Shown here in pieces: positions 10,110 through 20,067 of a DNA stretch of 64,000 nucleotides (its first letter is position 1; every line of letters begins with the position of its first letter). The stretch comes from Erinaceus europaeus. Its lineage: Eukaryota > Chordata > Mammalia > Eulipotyphla > Erinaceidae. The stretch lies in the NCBI RefSeq assembly GCF_950295315.1, contig NC_080164.1, forward strand, positions 54,841,451-54,905,450, written 5' to 3'. A program made the translations under genes and the position numbers. The notes below the pieces were generated by a model. That model did no database searches. It was not told the DNA's origin and worked only from the letters and a program-made list of their open reading frames with translations.

Positions 10110-11129
10110 CCATACACACTTTTGTACCTCTCTCAACACCCTAGTGGCATCTTGCTCATACTAAGTCCTCAAACTTTTCAGAATACATTTACCTAAATCA
10201 TTAAGATTTAATTTTGCTCTCACTAAAAAGTAAATTAAAATTCTTGTAATCTCCAATTCTACTGGACTAATATACTGAGTTAAATAAAATAACAGAATGG
10301 TCTTTGCTAAAGAAAAATACCATTTTCTTTTCTATTATTTGAACAGTTTCAATGGAGTGACTCAAATCACAATTATCTCCAAAAAGGTTTGCTTCTGAAA
10401 TGTGTTTGCATACAGTATTTTTGTAATTCTTGGTCAACATGAAAATTTCCATGGAAACAGATCACATACACTGGAGAAGAAAGGAACTGAACTGTGTGTG
10501 AGCTGCATTTTGTCATCTCCATGGAGCTATCTGCGTTAAGTATTTGAGTGCACAAGGAGATTATAATTTAAAATCACCAAAGTCAAGACACATTATTTGA
10601 TATCTATTTAAAATAAAAATACTGCTATTAGCTATTAAAAGTTTAGTAATAGGTAGAGAGAATATAACAAGAAGCTGGACTCTTTCTTAAGTCAGACATT
10701 ATCAACAAATAAAATATCCTTTTGCTTTTTTACTAATACAGAAATGAAAAAGAAAGTAAATGCTTATAAAAAATGCTTATCATGAAACACATAGTGTTGC
10801 TGGTTTTGTTTTGTGGATAAGACAATTTCTTCTGTATATCATTCAGCTTTACAAAAAAGCTTCTAGTCTAGATTTGTTGTTTAGCAATGAGCTATCTAAC
10901 AGTTCTTATTCCAAATATGACTAATCAAATAGGAACCGTTTACTTAAACTACACGTGTAGAAACTAAAAAATGAAAAAAAAACTTTTTTGCTCACAAAAT
11001 AATAATATAAGCCTTTGGGATCTATGAAATGTTTTCTTTCCTAAACACAGTAAAAAAACTTACCCAGGAAATTAAAATCACTTTAAATAATGTATCTTGA
11101 AGATTTTCTTCTTCAAGTCAGTTTTTAAA
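10110..11129. other. Mostly unassigned sequence
   Basis: About 1 kb without recognisable repeats or exons, apart from the probable donor of the 49-bp segment found in the SINE at 8.9 kb (10659-10707). Some of it, for example 10330-10560, could be conserved non-coding DNA; I cannot test that here. Confidence 0.45.
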
Positions 11130-11340
11130 AATATTGTTATTATTTTTTAAAATTATCTTTCTTTATTGGGTAGACACAGCCAGAAATCGAGGGGAAAGGG
11201 GATACAGAGAGCGAGACACCTGAAGCACTGCTTCACCACTTGCGGAGCTTTCCCCCAGTAGGTGGAGACTGGGAGCTGGAACCTGGATCTCTGCACATTG
11301 TAATGTGAATGCTCAGCCAGGTGCACCACCACCCGGCCCC
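11130..11340 (-). repeat. SINE-B
   Basis: Inverted. Flanked by TTCAAGTCAGTTTTTAAAA and TTGAAGTCAGTTTTTAGAA. Confidence 0.92.
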
Positions 11341-11397
11341 TTGAAGTCAGTTTTTAGAATATTAACCTATGTTTGTGAATTAAATTCTTTTTTTAGC

Positions 11398-11505
11398 ATT
11401 AACCTGGATGTTTTATTAGTGATTTAATATTAATTTACAAGATTACAAGATAATAAGGGTATAATTTCACACCGTTCTTACCATCAGAGTTCTATGTCAA
11501 AATTC
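11398..11505 (-). mobile_element. L1-type 3' UTR end, inverted
   Basis: TTTATTAGTGATTTAATATT, then AAGATAATAAGGGTATAA and ACCATCAGAGTTCTATGTC. Same 3' end type as at 34.5 kb and 47.0 kb. Confidence 0.65.
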
Positions 11506-11699
11506 TTAGCCATCTAGTAGTCAAACAACTCAAAACATTCAAGAGGCATCAGAAACACCTCAAGATTTTCTTTAAACTCTCATCTACTGTGCAGTGATTA
11601 CTGACTTCTGTTTTCACACTTCGACAAATATAATCAGGGAAAATAGATAATAATTATGAAAGTTATAACTTCTATTTATTAGAAGTGGAAAATGTGCAG

Positions 11700-11910
11700 G
11701 GCAGGGTAACAGATCACCTGGTAAAGTGAGTACACAACTCTGCACAAGGACCCCCTCCCCACTTGCAAAGGAAAAACTTCTCTCTGTCTCTCTCTCTGTC
11801 TCTGTTTCTCAAAGAAACAAAAAGGAAAACATAATGGCCTCCAGGACCAGTGGAGTATATGCCAGCACCAGTCCTAGCGATAACCCTGGTGGAAATAAAG
11901 AAATGTGGGC
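11700..11910 (+). repeat. Composite SINE (B-like head, A-type 3' module)
   Basis: Diverged SINE-B-like head (GATCACCTGGTAAAGTGAG) and shortened body, then ATGGCCTCCAGGACCAGTGG ... GATAACCCTGGTGGA from the SINE-A 3' module. Confidence 0.7.
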
Positions 11911-12049
11911 AGTGTGCACATTGGCTATTTATCATATGAAGAAGTTACATCATATTTATTTTGCTCCAATAATACAACTGTTGGTTTTTAGAAGTTAATG
12001 GTGATTCAAATGTATCATGACACATTTAGTTTATTTTTTACACCAACAC

Positions 12050-12120
12050 TTTACTATTATTATTATTGGGCAGAATATTGCTCAGCTCTGGCTTATTATG
12101 GTAGTGGCAGGGACTGAACC
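12050..12120 (-). repeat. SINE-D, truncated
   Basis: Only the inverted 3' half (ATTGCTCAGCTCTGGCTTAT, GCAGGGACTGAACCT). Flanked by ACACCAAC on both sides. Confidence 0.7.
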
Positions 12121-12164
12121 TACACCAACTCTTTTTTGTGTTTGTTTGTTTTATTAACTTTTTT

Positions 12165-12350
12165 GAAATTCTTTGTATTTATTATTGGAGAGAGACAGAG
12201 AAATTGAGAGGGGTGGGGGAGATAGAGGAGAGAGACAGACACTTGCAGCCCTGCGTTACCATTGGTGAACCTTTTCCCCTGGGGACCAGGGGCTTGAACC
12301 TAGGTCTTTGCACACTGTAATGCACAACCAGGTGTGCAACCGCCTGTCCT
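12165..12350 (-). repeat. SINE-B
   Basis: Inverted, with small deletions in the spacer (TTCCCCTGGGGACCAGG) and head. Confidence 0.85.
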
Positions 12351-12374
12351 CAAAACCTCTTTTATATAAACATT

Positions 12375-12577
12375 TTCATTTCTTTTATTATTTTTCAGTT
12401 TGTAGGATAGAGAGAAATTGAGAGGGAAGGGGGAGATAGAGGAGGAGAGAGACAGATAGACATCTGTTTCACCACTAATGAAGTTCTCCCCCTGCAGGTG
12501 AGAACTGGGGGCTTGAAGCTGCGTCCTTGTGCATAGCAACATGTGTACCCAACTGGGTGTACCACTGCCAGGCCCCA
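12375..12577 (-). repeat. SINE-B
   Basis: Inverted, tail TTTATTATTTTTCAG. The body lacks the CAGCACTGC segment. Confidence 0.85.
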
Positions 12578-12701
12578 AGCCCTAAAATTTAAATTAATTA
12601 ATGTAAATTTAAATTACATTAAAAATCTTGCAAAATGGACCATATCTCTCACTCTACCAAACTGTTAAAAAGCTAGAAGGTAAATGTAAAAAATGTAATA
12701 G

Positions 12702-12858
12702 GTGGTCGAGGAGATGGTGCAGTGGAAAGAGCATTGGAGTCTCAACCATGAGGTCCCGAGTTCAATCCCCACTAGTACATGTACCAGAATGATATCTGGT
12801 TCTTTCTCTTTCTCTCTTCCTATCTTTCTCATGAATAAATAAATAAATTATTTTTAAA
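12702..12858 (+). repeat. SINE-C
   Basis: Head AGGTGGTCGAGGAGATGGTG, B box GAGTTCAATCCCC, tail (AATA)n. Flanked by AAAAAATGTAATAG and AAAAAATGTAACAG. Confidence 0.9.
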
Positions 12859-13195
12859 AAATGTAACAGAAGGCTGCCAGTACAGTATCTTTTCTATGTG
12901 TCCAGTACTGGTTACTTTCTGATAGCCATGTTCCAAAGGAAATTTGACTGAACTCTCTTCTTAGTTAAACAAAGCAAAACTAAGTGATAATAACCCCTCA
13001 GACAGGTGGATTTGCATGTTCTGTCACGTTCCTCAGTTATGGGGAGGCAGGCTCTTAAAACTATGCCTCTCTGTTTCCTCATAGGCTTTATAGAAAGGCC
13101 TATGCCTTTATCTAATTCTTAGCTAAAACTAAAGGAATAAGAGTTACAGTTATGAATGTTGTCTCACTTCATAGGAACCATTCAATAGCTTTCTT
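12859..13195. other. No recognisable feature
   Basis: Unassigned sequence; I see no exon, RNA gene or repeat in this interval. Confidence 0.5.
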
Positions 13196-13465
13196 TTTTT
13201 GGGGGGAGAAAAAATAATTTATTATAATTTAAAAGCACTTTACAATAGATACTTATCAAGCCACATAATAAAACATAATCAGTAGAAGTCTTTTTAGAAG
13301 CTAATGCCAAATATTAACAACAACAACAACAACAAAAATCCTCATACCATTTAATGATTGTGTCTTTTACTCAGTTAACCATTGCCACTCTGAGTGGTAC
13401 CAGAAATTCTAAGTCCATGACATTTTTTTTTTTTGTAAGTTCGTTCCTTTAAGTTGTCTTTACCA
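13196..13465 (-). other. Possible old retroposed 3' UTR
   Basis: On the minus strand the segment ends in an AATAAA-containing AT-rich stretch followed by a short interrupted A-run (inverted TTTTTTTGGGGGGAGAAAAA) and contains (GTT)n. This looks like the 3' end of a retroposed transcript, but no parent gene was recognised and no target duplication was found. Confidence 0.25.
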
Positions 13466-13799
13466 TACACATAATGCGGACTAGTGTGAAGAGTTCTCTT
13501 CTTTTCTTTTTTTTTTTAAATTATATTTATTTTCTAGGGAAGCTCAGAGTTTCAGAGATGACCCTTTCTTCCATAGGGTATGTGTGTTTAATAGACAGAG
13601 GTCCCAGAAAAAGGCAAACCTATAAAGTCCAAAATGTGATGACTATGGCAAAAAACAGACAAACAAAAACTCAGGTCTTGAGAGTGACACTTGACTAAAT
13701 TTAATCAGAACCTACAGACTATAAATAATCTATTTTTCTCCTTATTTTCACTACCTCTAGTCACCATTACCTTACTCTGTGTCCTGAGAAACGGACATA

Positions 13800-14210
13800 T
13801 ATGGATTGCTTCACTTCACTCTTTTATCTTCTGGCTTCTAGTTGGGTTTGGAAAATGTGAAGGAAGATATATTACTGGTAGAAAATTAGTAATAGAGAGA
13901 GGAGGGGAATATATTTCCCTAACTCCCTCCCTGCCATTTAGCAACTTAGTTTGTTCTGTCAGGAATGGTTACTACACCCTTGAAATAGAACTATGTTGTG
14001 AGGTTTCCCTGATAAGAGTTTATTTCAAGGGTGTCGTAACCATTCCTTCTAAGCTTAAAGGTGATTAACAACTCAAGAATGTCTACATCATTCTTACTTT
14101 TTCCTAAACATTGCCTATTAGTAACCTCTTTACTAAATTTACGTTAATTACCCAGTTTGAAGATGCCATCTGTTCCCTGGATCCTGACTTATACAGACGG
14201 TATTGATTTT
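13800..14210. mobile_element. Ancient mammalian repeat, family unassigned
   Basis: Motif order CTCTTTTATCTTCTGGCTTC, AACTCCCTCCCTGCCATT, TTACCCAGTTTGAAGATG, GCCATCTGTTCCCTGGATCC follows a familiar mammal-wide interspersed repeat. The 125-residue open frame here is incidental. Confidence 0.45.
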
Positions 14211-14380
14211 CAACAAGAAATCCCAGAAATATAATTCGACATCACAATTTGACTGTACAATAACATTCATATTTCCAGGCATTTCTTTATTTACAGCATA
14301 TTTTGTGACTAAAACTTCCCCAACCCCTAAGCTAATCCTAGAGGTGAACTGCTATCTCTGCCTTAGAGAAGGTAGAAGCC

Positions 14381-14455
14381 TAATCATTCTAGATGAACTG
14401 CAAAGTAATGTTTTGGGATTTAAAAGCCTAAAAGCCTAGCTCTTGAAAAAGAGTG
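14381..14455. repeat. Left copy of 75-bp direct duplication
   Basis: TAATCATTCTAGATGAACTG ... AGCCTAGCTCTTGAAAAAGA recurs at 16880-16956 at roughly 88% identity, on the other side of a family F insertion. Confidence 0.75.
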
Positions 14456-15049
14456 GCTAATCAGTTTCACAGGGCAGAGGGGCAAGGGACACAGACCTCT
14501 GGTAGTGGGAATGGTGGTAATATACACACCTATTAACTTAGTCTCATAAATAACTATTTAATTAATATGAGAGGGGAAAATGGATTGAATGTCTCAAACT
14601 AAAAAAAAAAAATTCTTTCTATTCTACTACTTCTATGCCTTGTAATCATAACCACAGATTCTCCTGGAATTTTTTATTTTAACTGATAACTCCTCCTTAA
14701 ATATATACTTTTATTTTTATTAGTGATTTAATAATGATTAACAAGACTATAAGATAACAAGGATACAATTCCACACAGTTCCCAACATCAGAGTTCTGTG
14801 TCCCATGTATTCTATTGGAACCTTCCTTTATCCCTCTCCGGGAGCATAGACCAAAATTCCTTATGGGGTGCAGAAGGTGGAAGGTCTGTCTCCTATAATT
14901 GCTTCTCCGCTGGAGGACATGGATGTTGGCAGGTCAATCCATACCCCCATCCTGTTTCTATTTTTTCCCAGTGGGGTAGGGCCCTGGAGAGGTGTGGTTT
15001 CAGGACACATTAGTAAGGTCATCTGTCCAAGGAGGTCAGGATGGCATCA

Positions 15050-15069
15050 GGCAAACGCTAGAAGAAGAA
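15050..15069 (+). mobile_element. 20-bp Vingi 3' end micro-insertion
   Basis: GGCAAACGCTAGAAGAAGAA equals the 3' end of the Vingi copy at 47.7 kb. It is bracketed by a perfect 11-bp duplication GGATGGCATCA at 15039-15049 and 15070-15080, and other family F copies lack it. Confidence 0.8.
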
Positions 15070-15775
15070 GGATGGCATCATGGGAGCATCTGCAACTTGG
15101 TGGCTGAAAGGTGGTACAAATTATTCAATAAACAGGCATCCAAAGATGATAATGGGGCAAATGAAACTAGGGGTCTTCATGTGGGAGGAAGCTGGAAAGT
15201 CTTTTTTAGGTATATTCCATGTGGCCCCTGACTTTAGTAATTTTTGCCTGAGCCTGATAGCTAGCATGTGGGTAGACTAAAAGGAGTCTGAGAAGGTGGT
15301 GTCAGAGTTGAGAATAGGACTAGAAAGCTGGATTAGGACAGAGAGTAGCTGCCAAATATGAGAATAATATACAAATACCATTAACTATTAACCCTATCAA
15401 TCTCACCTAGGGCCCATGTCTATTCATATTTAGCACAGGAGCCTCTGTAACCTCTATCAGTCTAGGCTCACATTCCATGGTCACGGCTAGGCTGCACTCA
15501 TCTCAGGACCAGTCTTCCTTGAGTAGCATAGTAGATTGACTCAGCCTTCCTACAGAGATGGGCCAGTCCCTACAATTGGCCGCTCTACAGTGAGGGCAAG
15601 ATCCTAGAGAGGCCCCCACTAGAGGGCTTATGATGACATTCCTGATGGAAGTAACCAGTGATGGTGGAGAGGAGAATATATTAGAGGTCTAGGCCCATAA
15701 TATCTATGTGGGAATCCAAGGATTTAGGGCCCCAGCCGATAGGGTGGCTTGGAATTGACCAAAAAAGTTAAACTG

Positions 15776-16102
15776 TGTTGTTAAAATTCGTAGGCTCTTG
15801 CTGGGCGGCTAGCTTCACGGGCGGGTAACAGAGACGGCTGGGCAGGGAAGCTGTATTTCTTTATTCAGGAACAGCGATTCATAAACTAAGACAAACTAAT
15901 CACCAAACAGAACTCTGCTGTCTCTTTTCGGCGGCGCAAGCACTCTCTCTTACTCTCCGGAACTCTGCAACTCTTCAACTCTGGAACTCTGGAACTCTGG
16001 CCGGGTTCCTTGGGGCGGGGCCAAGCAGGCCCGCGAAATTAACAGGACTGATCTAATTCTCTTGGCGGGGGAGAACTAGAACCCAATGTAAAGCATACAA
16101 CA
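15776..16102 (-). mobile_element. Solo LTR, ERV2-like
   Basis: 327 bp with termini TGTTGT ... ACAACA and an exact 6-bp duplication AAACTG at 15770-15775 and 16103-16108. The 6-bp duplication is typical of class II (beta-like) ERVs. Read on the minus strand, AATAAA (inverse of 15860-15865) precedes a U5 end containing CTGTTACCCGCCCGTGAAGC. GC-rich U3 with GGAACTCT repeats. No internal viral genes remain. Inserted into family F copy F2. Confidence 0.88.
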
Positions 16103-16590
16103 AAACTGTACCAGTCTCTTGCCCTTATCCAGTTTTTGTAGTCCTTACTTTGTCTGACAAGCTTAGATTTTAAGTGATTGAGGGACATGAAGTAGGGGGT
16201 AGGAGAAGAGGGTTTCTAGGCCCAGGTAGTAAATATTTGATTAGGTACTTAATGGTGTCTTCTTTAGGTCTTTCTACTTGCTTGCTGAACTTATTGAGTC
16301 TAAATCTACTTATAGCAGATGTACTTTCACTTTGGGTTACATACTTTGACCCTATTTTGTGGGTACATGTGCACATGCACCCTGTCCCTTAGGCCCTGTT
16401 CTATATCTAGAATCTATAACTTTGTTAGGGAATGCACCATTTGAAAATGGGACTAAGCTAGGAAAGATCTCACCAGATTACTGGAGTTGGAGGGATGACA
16501 TTTCAGGTTCAGCATCTCCGGATATGGTCCAAAGCAAAACATGGTGTGAAGGCACTGGCTAGATTGGTTTAGTTGCTCCCCCTTAAATAT

Positions 16591-16879
16591 TGCATCTACG
16601 GGATCATTTATTCCCTTATTCCCATCTTCCTACATGGGCTACTGGCAAAAGGATTCTGGAATACTTAATAGACAAAGATATATTATGATCAATGTAAACA
16701 GAAGGGTGGTAAATGATAAAGTCTTTATAAAATAGAGAAATAAAAGCATGAATCCTTGAAAGTATTTCAAGTAAAATATTAAGGATAAAACATTCTAAAT
16801 AACCAGTATAAGCACTGCTCAGTTTGTTAATGATTTACATTTTGATTTATAAATCAGCATTTATCAATTCCCTAAAGCA
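16591..16879. other. No recognisable feature
   Basis: AT-rich sequence between family F copy F2 and the right duplication arm; nothing identified. Confidence 0.5.
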
Positions 16880-16956
16880 TAATCACTCTAGATGAACTTC
16901 AAAATAATGCTTTGAGATTTAAAAGCCAGAAAACCTAGCTCTTGAAAAAGGGAGTG
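16880..16956. repeat. Right copy of 75-bp direct duplication
   Basis: TAATCACTCTAGATGAACTT ... CCTAGCTCTTGAAAAAGG pairs with 14381-14455. Confidence 0.75.
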
Positions 16957-17054
16957 ACAATTCTTGAACTCTAGCATAAAGACTCTGCCAAGAAATTATC
17001 TTAAATGTCCAAAAATATGATAAAAGTTAAAATTGTGGTACTAATAACATCTGC

Positions 17055-17212
17055 TTTATAGGCACCTACCAGATAGTTCACATATATCACTTTACTTAAC
17101 TCTAGAACTCCTGAAAATGTGCTACTCTAATATGACTGAGATTGAATAAGGTTAACTTGCTCTAGTGACACTACTTGCACATGGGGTATTTGAATTCAGC
17201 CTTGTGAAACAG
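17055..17212 (-). repeat. MIR relic
   Basis: Inverted MIR order: TTTACTTAACTCTAGAACTC, GATTGAATAAGGTTAACTTG, GGGGTATTTGAATTCAG. Heavily diverged. Confidence 0.6.
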
Positions 17213-17221
17213 TTCACATTT

Positions 17222-17342
17222 GGGGGCCGGAAGATGGCTCATACAGCTCTACAGAGTACAGAGTAGTGCTGTGATGGCTCTTCCTGTCTTGCTCTTTTTC
17301 TTCCTATATTGGCCTCACTATGAAGTTAAAAAGAAAGATCAG
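17222..17342 (+). repeat. Unclassified tRNA-type SINE fragment
   Basis: Starts GGGGGCCGGAAGATGGCTCA, has a pyrimidine stretch and a short tail. Resembles the B group but lacks the B box. Confidence 0.45.
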
Positions 17343-17343
17343 G

Positions 17344-17632
17344 GGAGTTGGACAGTAGCGCAGTGGGTTAAGCGCAGGTAGCACAAAGCGCAAGGACCGG
17401 TGTAAGAACTCCGGCTCAAGCCCCAAGCTCCCCACCTGCAGGGGAGTCGCTTCGCAGGTGGTGAAGCAGTTCTGCAGGTGTCTGTCTTTCTCCCTCTCTG
17501 TCTTCCCCTCCCTCTCTCCATTTCTCTGTCCTATCCAACAACAACAATAATAGTAACAACAATAAAACAACAAGGTCAACAAAAGGGAATAAATAAAAAA
17601 TATTAAAAAATAAATCTTAAAAAAAAAAAAAG
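17344..17632 (+). repeat. SINE-A, full length
   Basis: Head GAGTTGGACAGTAGCGCAGT, AAC-rich linker, A-tail. Flanked by AAGAAAGATCAG on both sides. Confidence 0.93.
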
Positions 17633-17646
17633 AAAGAAAGATCAGG

Positions 17647-17772
17647 TGGTCAGGCAGAAGCACAAGGACTGTGCAAAGATCCCAGTTCTATTCCCCAGCT
17701 CCCCACCTGTGGGAGGAGCAGTGGATTCATAGTGCAGGCACCAAACTCCATTCATAACCCTGGAGGCATGAG
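17647..17772 (+). repeat. SINE-A, internally deleted long form
   Basis: Head remnant and spacer (CCAGCTCCCCACCTGTGGG) jump directly into the 3' module (AGGAGCAGTGGATTCATAGT ... AACCCTGGAGGC). The body and linker are absent. Confidence 0.75.
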
Positions 17773-17775
17773 AAT

Positions 17776-18562
17776 GTAGCAACAACAAATGCTGGAGAGG
17801 TGTGGGGACAAAGGAACCCTCCTACACTGTTGGTGGGAATGTCAATTAGTCCAACCCCTGTGGAAAGCAGAGTGGAGAACTCTCTGAAGGCTAGAAGTGG
17901 ACCTTCCTATGACCCTGCAATTCCTCTCCTGGGAATATATCCTAAGGAACCCAACACACCCATCCAAAAAGATTTGTGTACACAAATGTTCTTAGCACAA
18001 TTTGTAATAGCCAAAGCCTAGAAGCAACCCAGGTGTCCAACAACAGATGAGTGGCTGAGCAAGTTGTGGTATATATATATATACACACAGTGGAATACTA
18101 CTCAGCTATTTAAAACAATGACTATATGGGAAACTGGGGAAGGTTAAGCATGTACAAACTATTGTATTTACTGTTGAATGTAAAACATTAATTCCCCAAT
18201 TAAAAAAAATGGAAAAAAAAAAACCAGTGACTTCACCATTTTCAGCCCATCTTGGATGGAGCTTGAAGAAATCATGTTAAGTGAAATAAGTCAGAAACAG
18301 AAGGATGAAAATGGGATGATCTCACCCTCAGGCAGAAGTTGAAAAACAAGATCAGAAGAGAAAACACAAGTAGAACCTGAGCTGGAATTGGCATGTTGCA
18401 CCAAAGTAAGAGACTCTAGGGTGGGTAGGGGGGGAAAGAATACAGGTCCAAAAAGGATGACAGAGGACCTTGTGGGGGTTGTGTTGTTATATGGAAAACT
18501 GAGAAATGTTATGCATGTACAGACTATTACTGCTGAATGTAAAACATTTATTCCCAAATAAA
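17776..18562 (+). mobile_element. L1 ORF2 C-terminus and 3' UTR
   Basis: Sense L1: AATGCTGGAGAGGTGTGGGG, CCCTGCAATTCCTCTCCTGG, GTGGAATACTACTCAGC, then after an inner insertion the ORF2 end and a 3' UTR ending with ATTCCCAAATAAATAAATAA. The ORF2 frame carries disruptions, so it is a dead copy. 5' truncated. Confidence 0.9.
18119..18224 (+). mobile_element. Nested L1 3' UTR fragment
   Basis: A second 3' end (CATGTACAAACTATTGTATT ... TTAATTCCCCAATTAAAA) interrupts the larger L1. Flanks AAAACAATGACT and AAAACCAGTGACT are a slightly altered duplication. Confidence 0.75.
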
Positions 18563-18579
18563 TAAATAAGTAATAACAG

Positions 18580-18770
18580 CAGGGGACCTGGCTGAGCGTA
18601 CACAGTTCCACACACAAGGACCCCTGTTCAAGTCCCCAGTTCCCACCTGCATGGTGGAAGCTTCACAAGCGGTAGAGCACGGCTATAGGTGTCTCTCTCT
18701 TTATCCCCTCTTCCATCTCAATTTCTGCCTCTACCCAAAATAAACGAATAAAATAAAAACAAATAAAAAA
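18580..18770 (+). repeat. SINE-B variant
   Basis: GGGGACCTGGCTGAGCGTAC head with part of the A-box region deleted, CTGTTCAAGTCCCC B box, AATAAAATAAAAAC tail. Confidence 0.78.
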
Positions 18771-19131
18771 AACTGTGGCATATATCTCTCAGCCATTAAA
18801 TGGAATATTTCTCAGCTGATAAAAATGAGGTCATCGCCTTTGTGACATCTTGAATGGAACTAAAGGACATCATGTGAAGTGAGTGAGATAAGCCAAAAAG
18901 AGGACAAATAACAAATGATCTCACTTACAAGCAGGACTTGATATAGGGACAGAGAGGGAGAACAAGAAATGAAACACAGACTGGGCATGGAGTCAAAGCA
19001 AAGGGCTTGGGAGAGATAGGGAGAGGGAGGGGTGGAAGAGAACTGTAGGCTCCTTGTACACAATGAAACTATACTCATATCAATGACTGTGCCGTAATAC
19101 ATTAATCCTCTCAATTATAAAAAAATGACTT
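18771..19131 (+). mobile_element. Older L1 3' end
   Basis: Sense L1 of a different lineage: GGAATATTTCTCAGCTGATA, CATCATGTGAAGTGAGTGAG, AACAAATGATCTCACTTACA, ending ATTATAAAAAAATGAC. Confidence 0.75.
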
Positions 19132-19689
19132 TTATAGCAAGGCTAGTAATCTCCACAGAATTAGGCAAAGAGAACAGAACGAATCTTACAATATTCTTTA
19201 ATGATTGTTTTTAATACTCTAAAATTAGACATCGTGAACCCACTTTTACAAGTAATTCACAAAGACAAAATTCCTCGCATAATTATCTACCCCACCATCA
19301 GGGTTTTTCCTCTCACCTTACACCTCCACAATGACACCAATTCAACTCTTTTTCCAGATATAGGAGAAGCGACAGAAAGAAGAGATCATAGCCCAGCACC
19401 ACTGCTCCTGAAGCTGCCCCTTTGCGGGTGCTCCCACGTGGCGGTGCGCCCAGGGTCCTGGTGCAAAGCACAGCTGCCTCTTCTGGTGGGCTGTCTCCTG
19501 CCCTCCACTATTAACATTTCCACCCAAATGTCCTCCTGGAATCCCCACCCAACGACCAGTTTATTTTGGATGATAATCATTCAAAAATGTGCTATCAACC
19601 TCCACCCCACCACAACTTTAGGCTCCCCCCAAACTTGAAGGGTGCTCTTCTCCCAGGCCTCTCCCCCGCCTCAGTTCAAGGCTTTTCTG
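19132..19689. other. Flank upstream of CpG island, unassigned
   Basis: GC content rises from about 19380 onward. The 145-residue open frame at 19201-19638 has no recognised domain. It could hold distal promoter or exon sequence of the gene served by the CpG island. Confidence 0.4.
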
Positions 19690-19877
19690 TCCTGAGAGTT
19701 AAGCCGCGGGCAAACGGTCTCTCCCTTCCCCTTTCCCTCCCTCCCACCTCCATAGACCTTCCTCCCACCTTCGCTAACCCGATCTTTCCAAAACCTGGGC
19801 CTCGCCCATCCCAACTCCTCAACAGTCCCACGCTTGTAGAAGGGGCAGCGCCAGAGGAAATATTGTTCTGACAGCTG

Positions 19878-19914
19878 CAGCTGGTTAATTGTGGGTGCTC
19901 AGATTAACCAGTTG
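19878..19914. repeat. Short inverted repeat with E-box
   Basis: CAGCTGGTTAAT and ATTAACCAGTTG form arms of 12 bp (11 matched) around a 13-bp loop at the edge of the CpG island. The arms resemble HNF1 half sites (GTTAAT), and CAGCTG occurs in the left arm. Confidence 0.5.
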
Positions 19915-19954
19915 CCTCGACGAAGCCACACATCAATCACTGTTTACCCCGCCC

Positions 19955-19962
19955 ACTTCCGG
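19955..19962 (-). promoter_or_regulatory. ETS-like site
   Basis: ACTTCCGG (CCGGAAGT on the minus strand) beside a GC-box-like CCCCGCCC at about 19948; a common core-promoter pair. Confidence 0.5.
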
Positions 19963-19997
19963 GACCTACGCTGGCGCGGAGGCCCGAGGGCCGTGAG

Positions 19998-20004
19998 CCA
20001 ATCA
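19998..20004 (+). promoter_or_regulatory. CCAAT box
   Basis: GAGCCAATCAGAAA matches the NF-Y consensus, about 35 bp from the ETS-like site. Confidence 0.55.
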
Positions 20005-20058
20005 GAAAGCCCCTTGCTTCTACGCCCCGGGTTCTGCCGCGCACCCGCTCGGTTTCTG

Positions 20059-20067
20059 GGCAGCCAT
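20059..20067 (-). promoter_or_regulatory. YY1-like site with ATG
   Basis: On the minus strand ATGATGGCTGCC resembles a YY1 element of the kind seen just downstream of start sites. The minus-strand frame from it closes after about 17 codons. Confidence 0.35.

Larger units (their letters stand above)
14705..16580 (-). mobile_element. Family F copy F2, older subfamily
   Basis: Antisense copy of about 1.5 kb once the LTR is removed, beginning with an inverted A-tail and TTTTTATTAGTGATTTAATA. Landmarks GGGTGCAGAAGGTGGAAGG and CAGGACACATTAGTAAGG match other F copies. Possible flanking repeat CCTTAAATAT (14695-14704 and 16581-16590). Hosts a solo LTR and a Vingi micro-insertion, so it predates both. 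Confidence 0.72.

Noticed and set aside
19201..19638. 145-residue frame upstream of the CpG island as a first exon
   Set aside because: No recognised protein motif, and much of it lies in AT-rich sequence before the CpG-dense zone.
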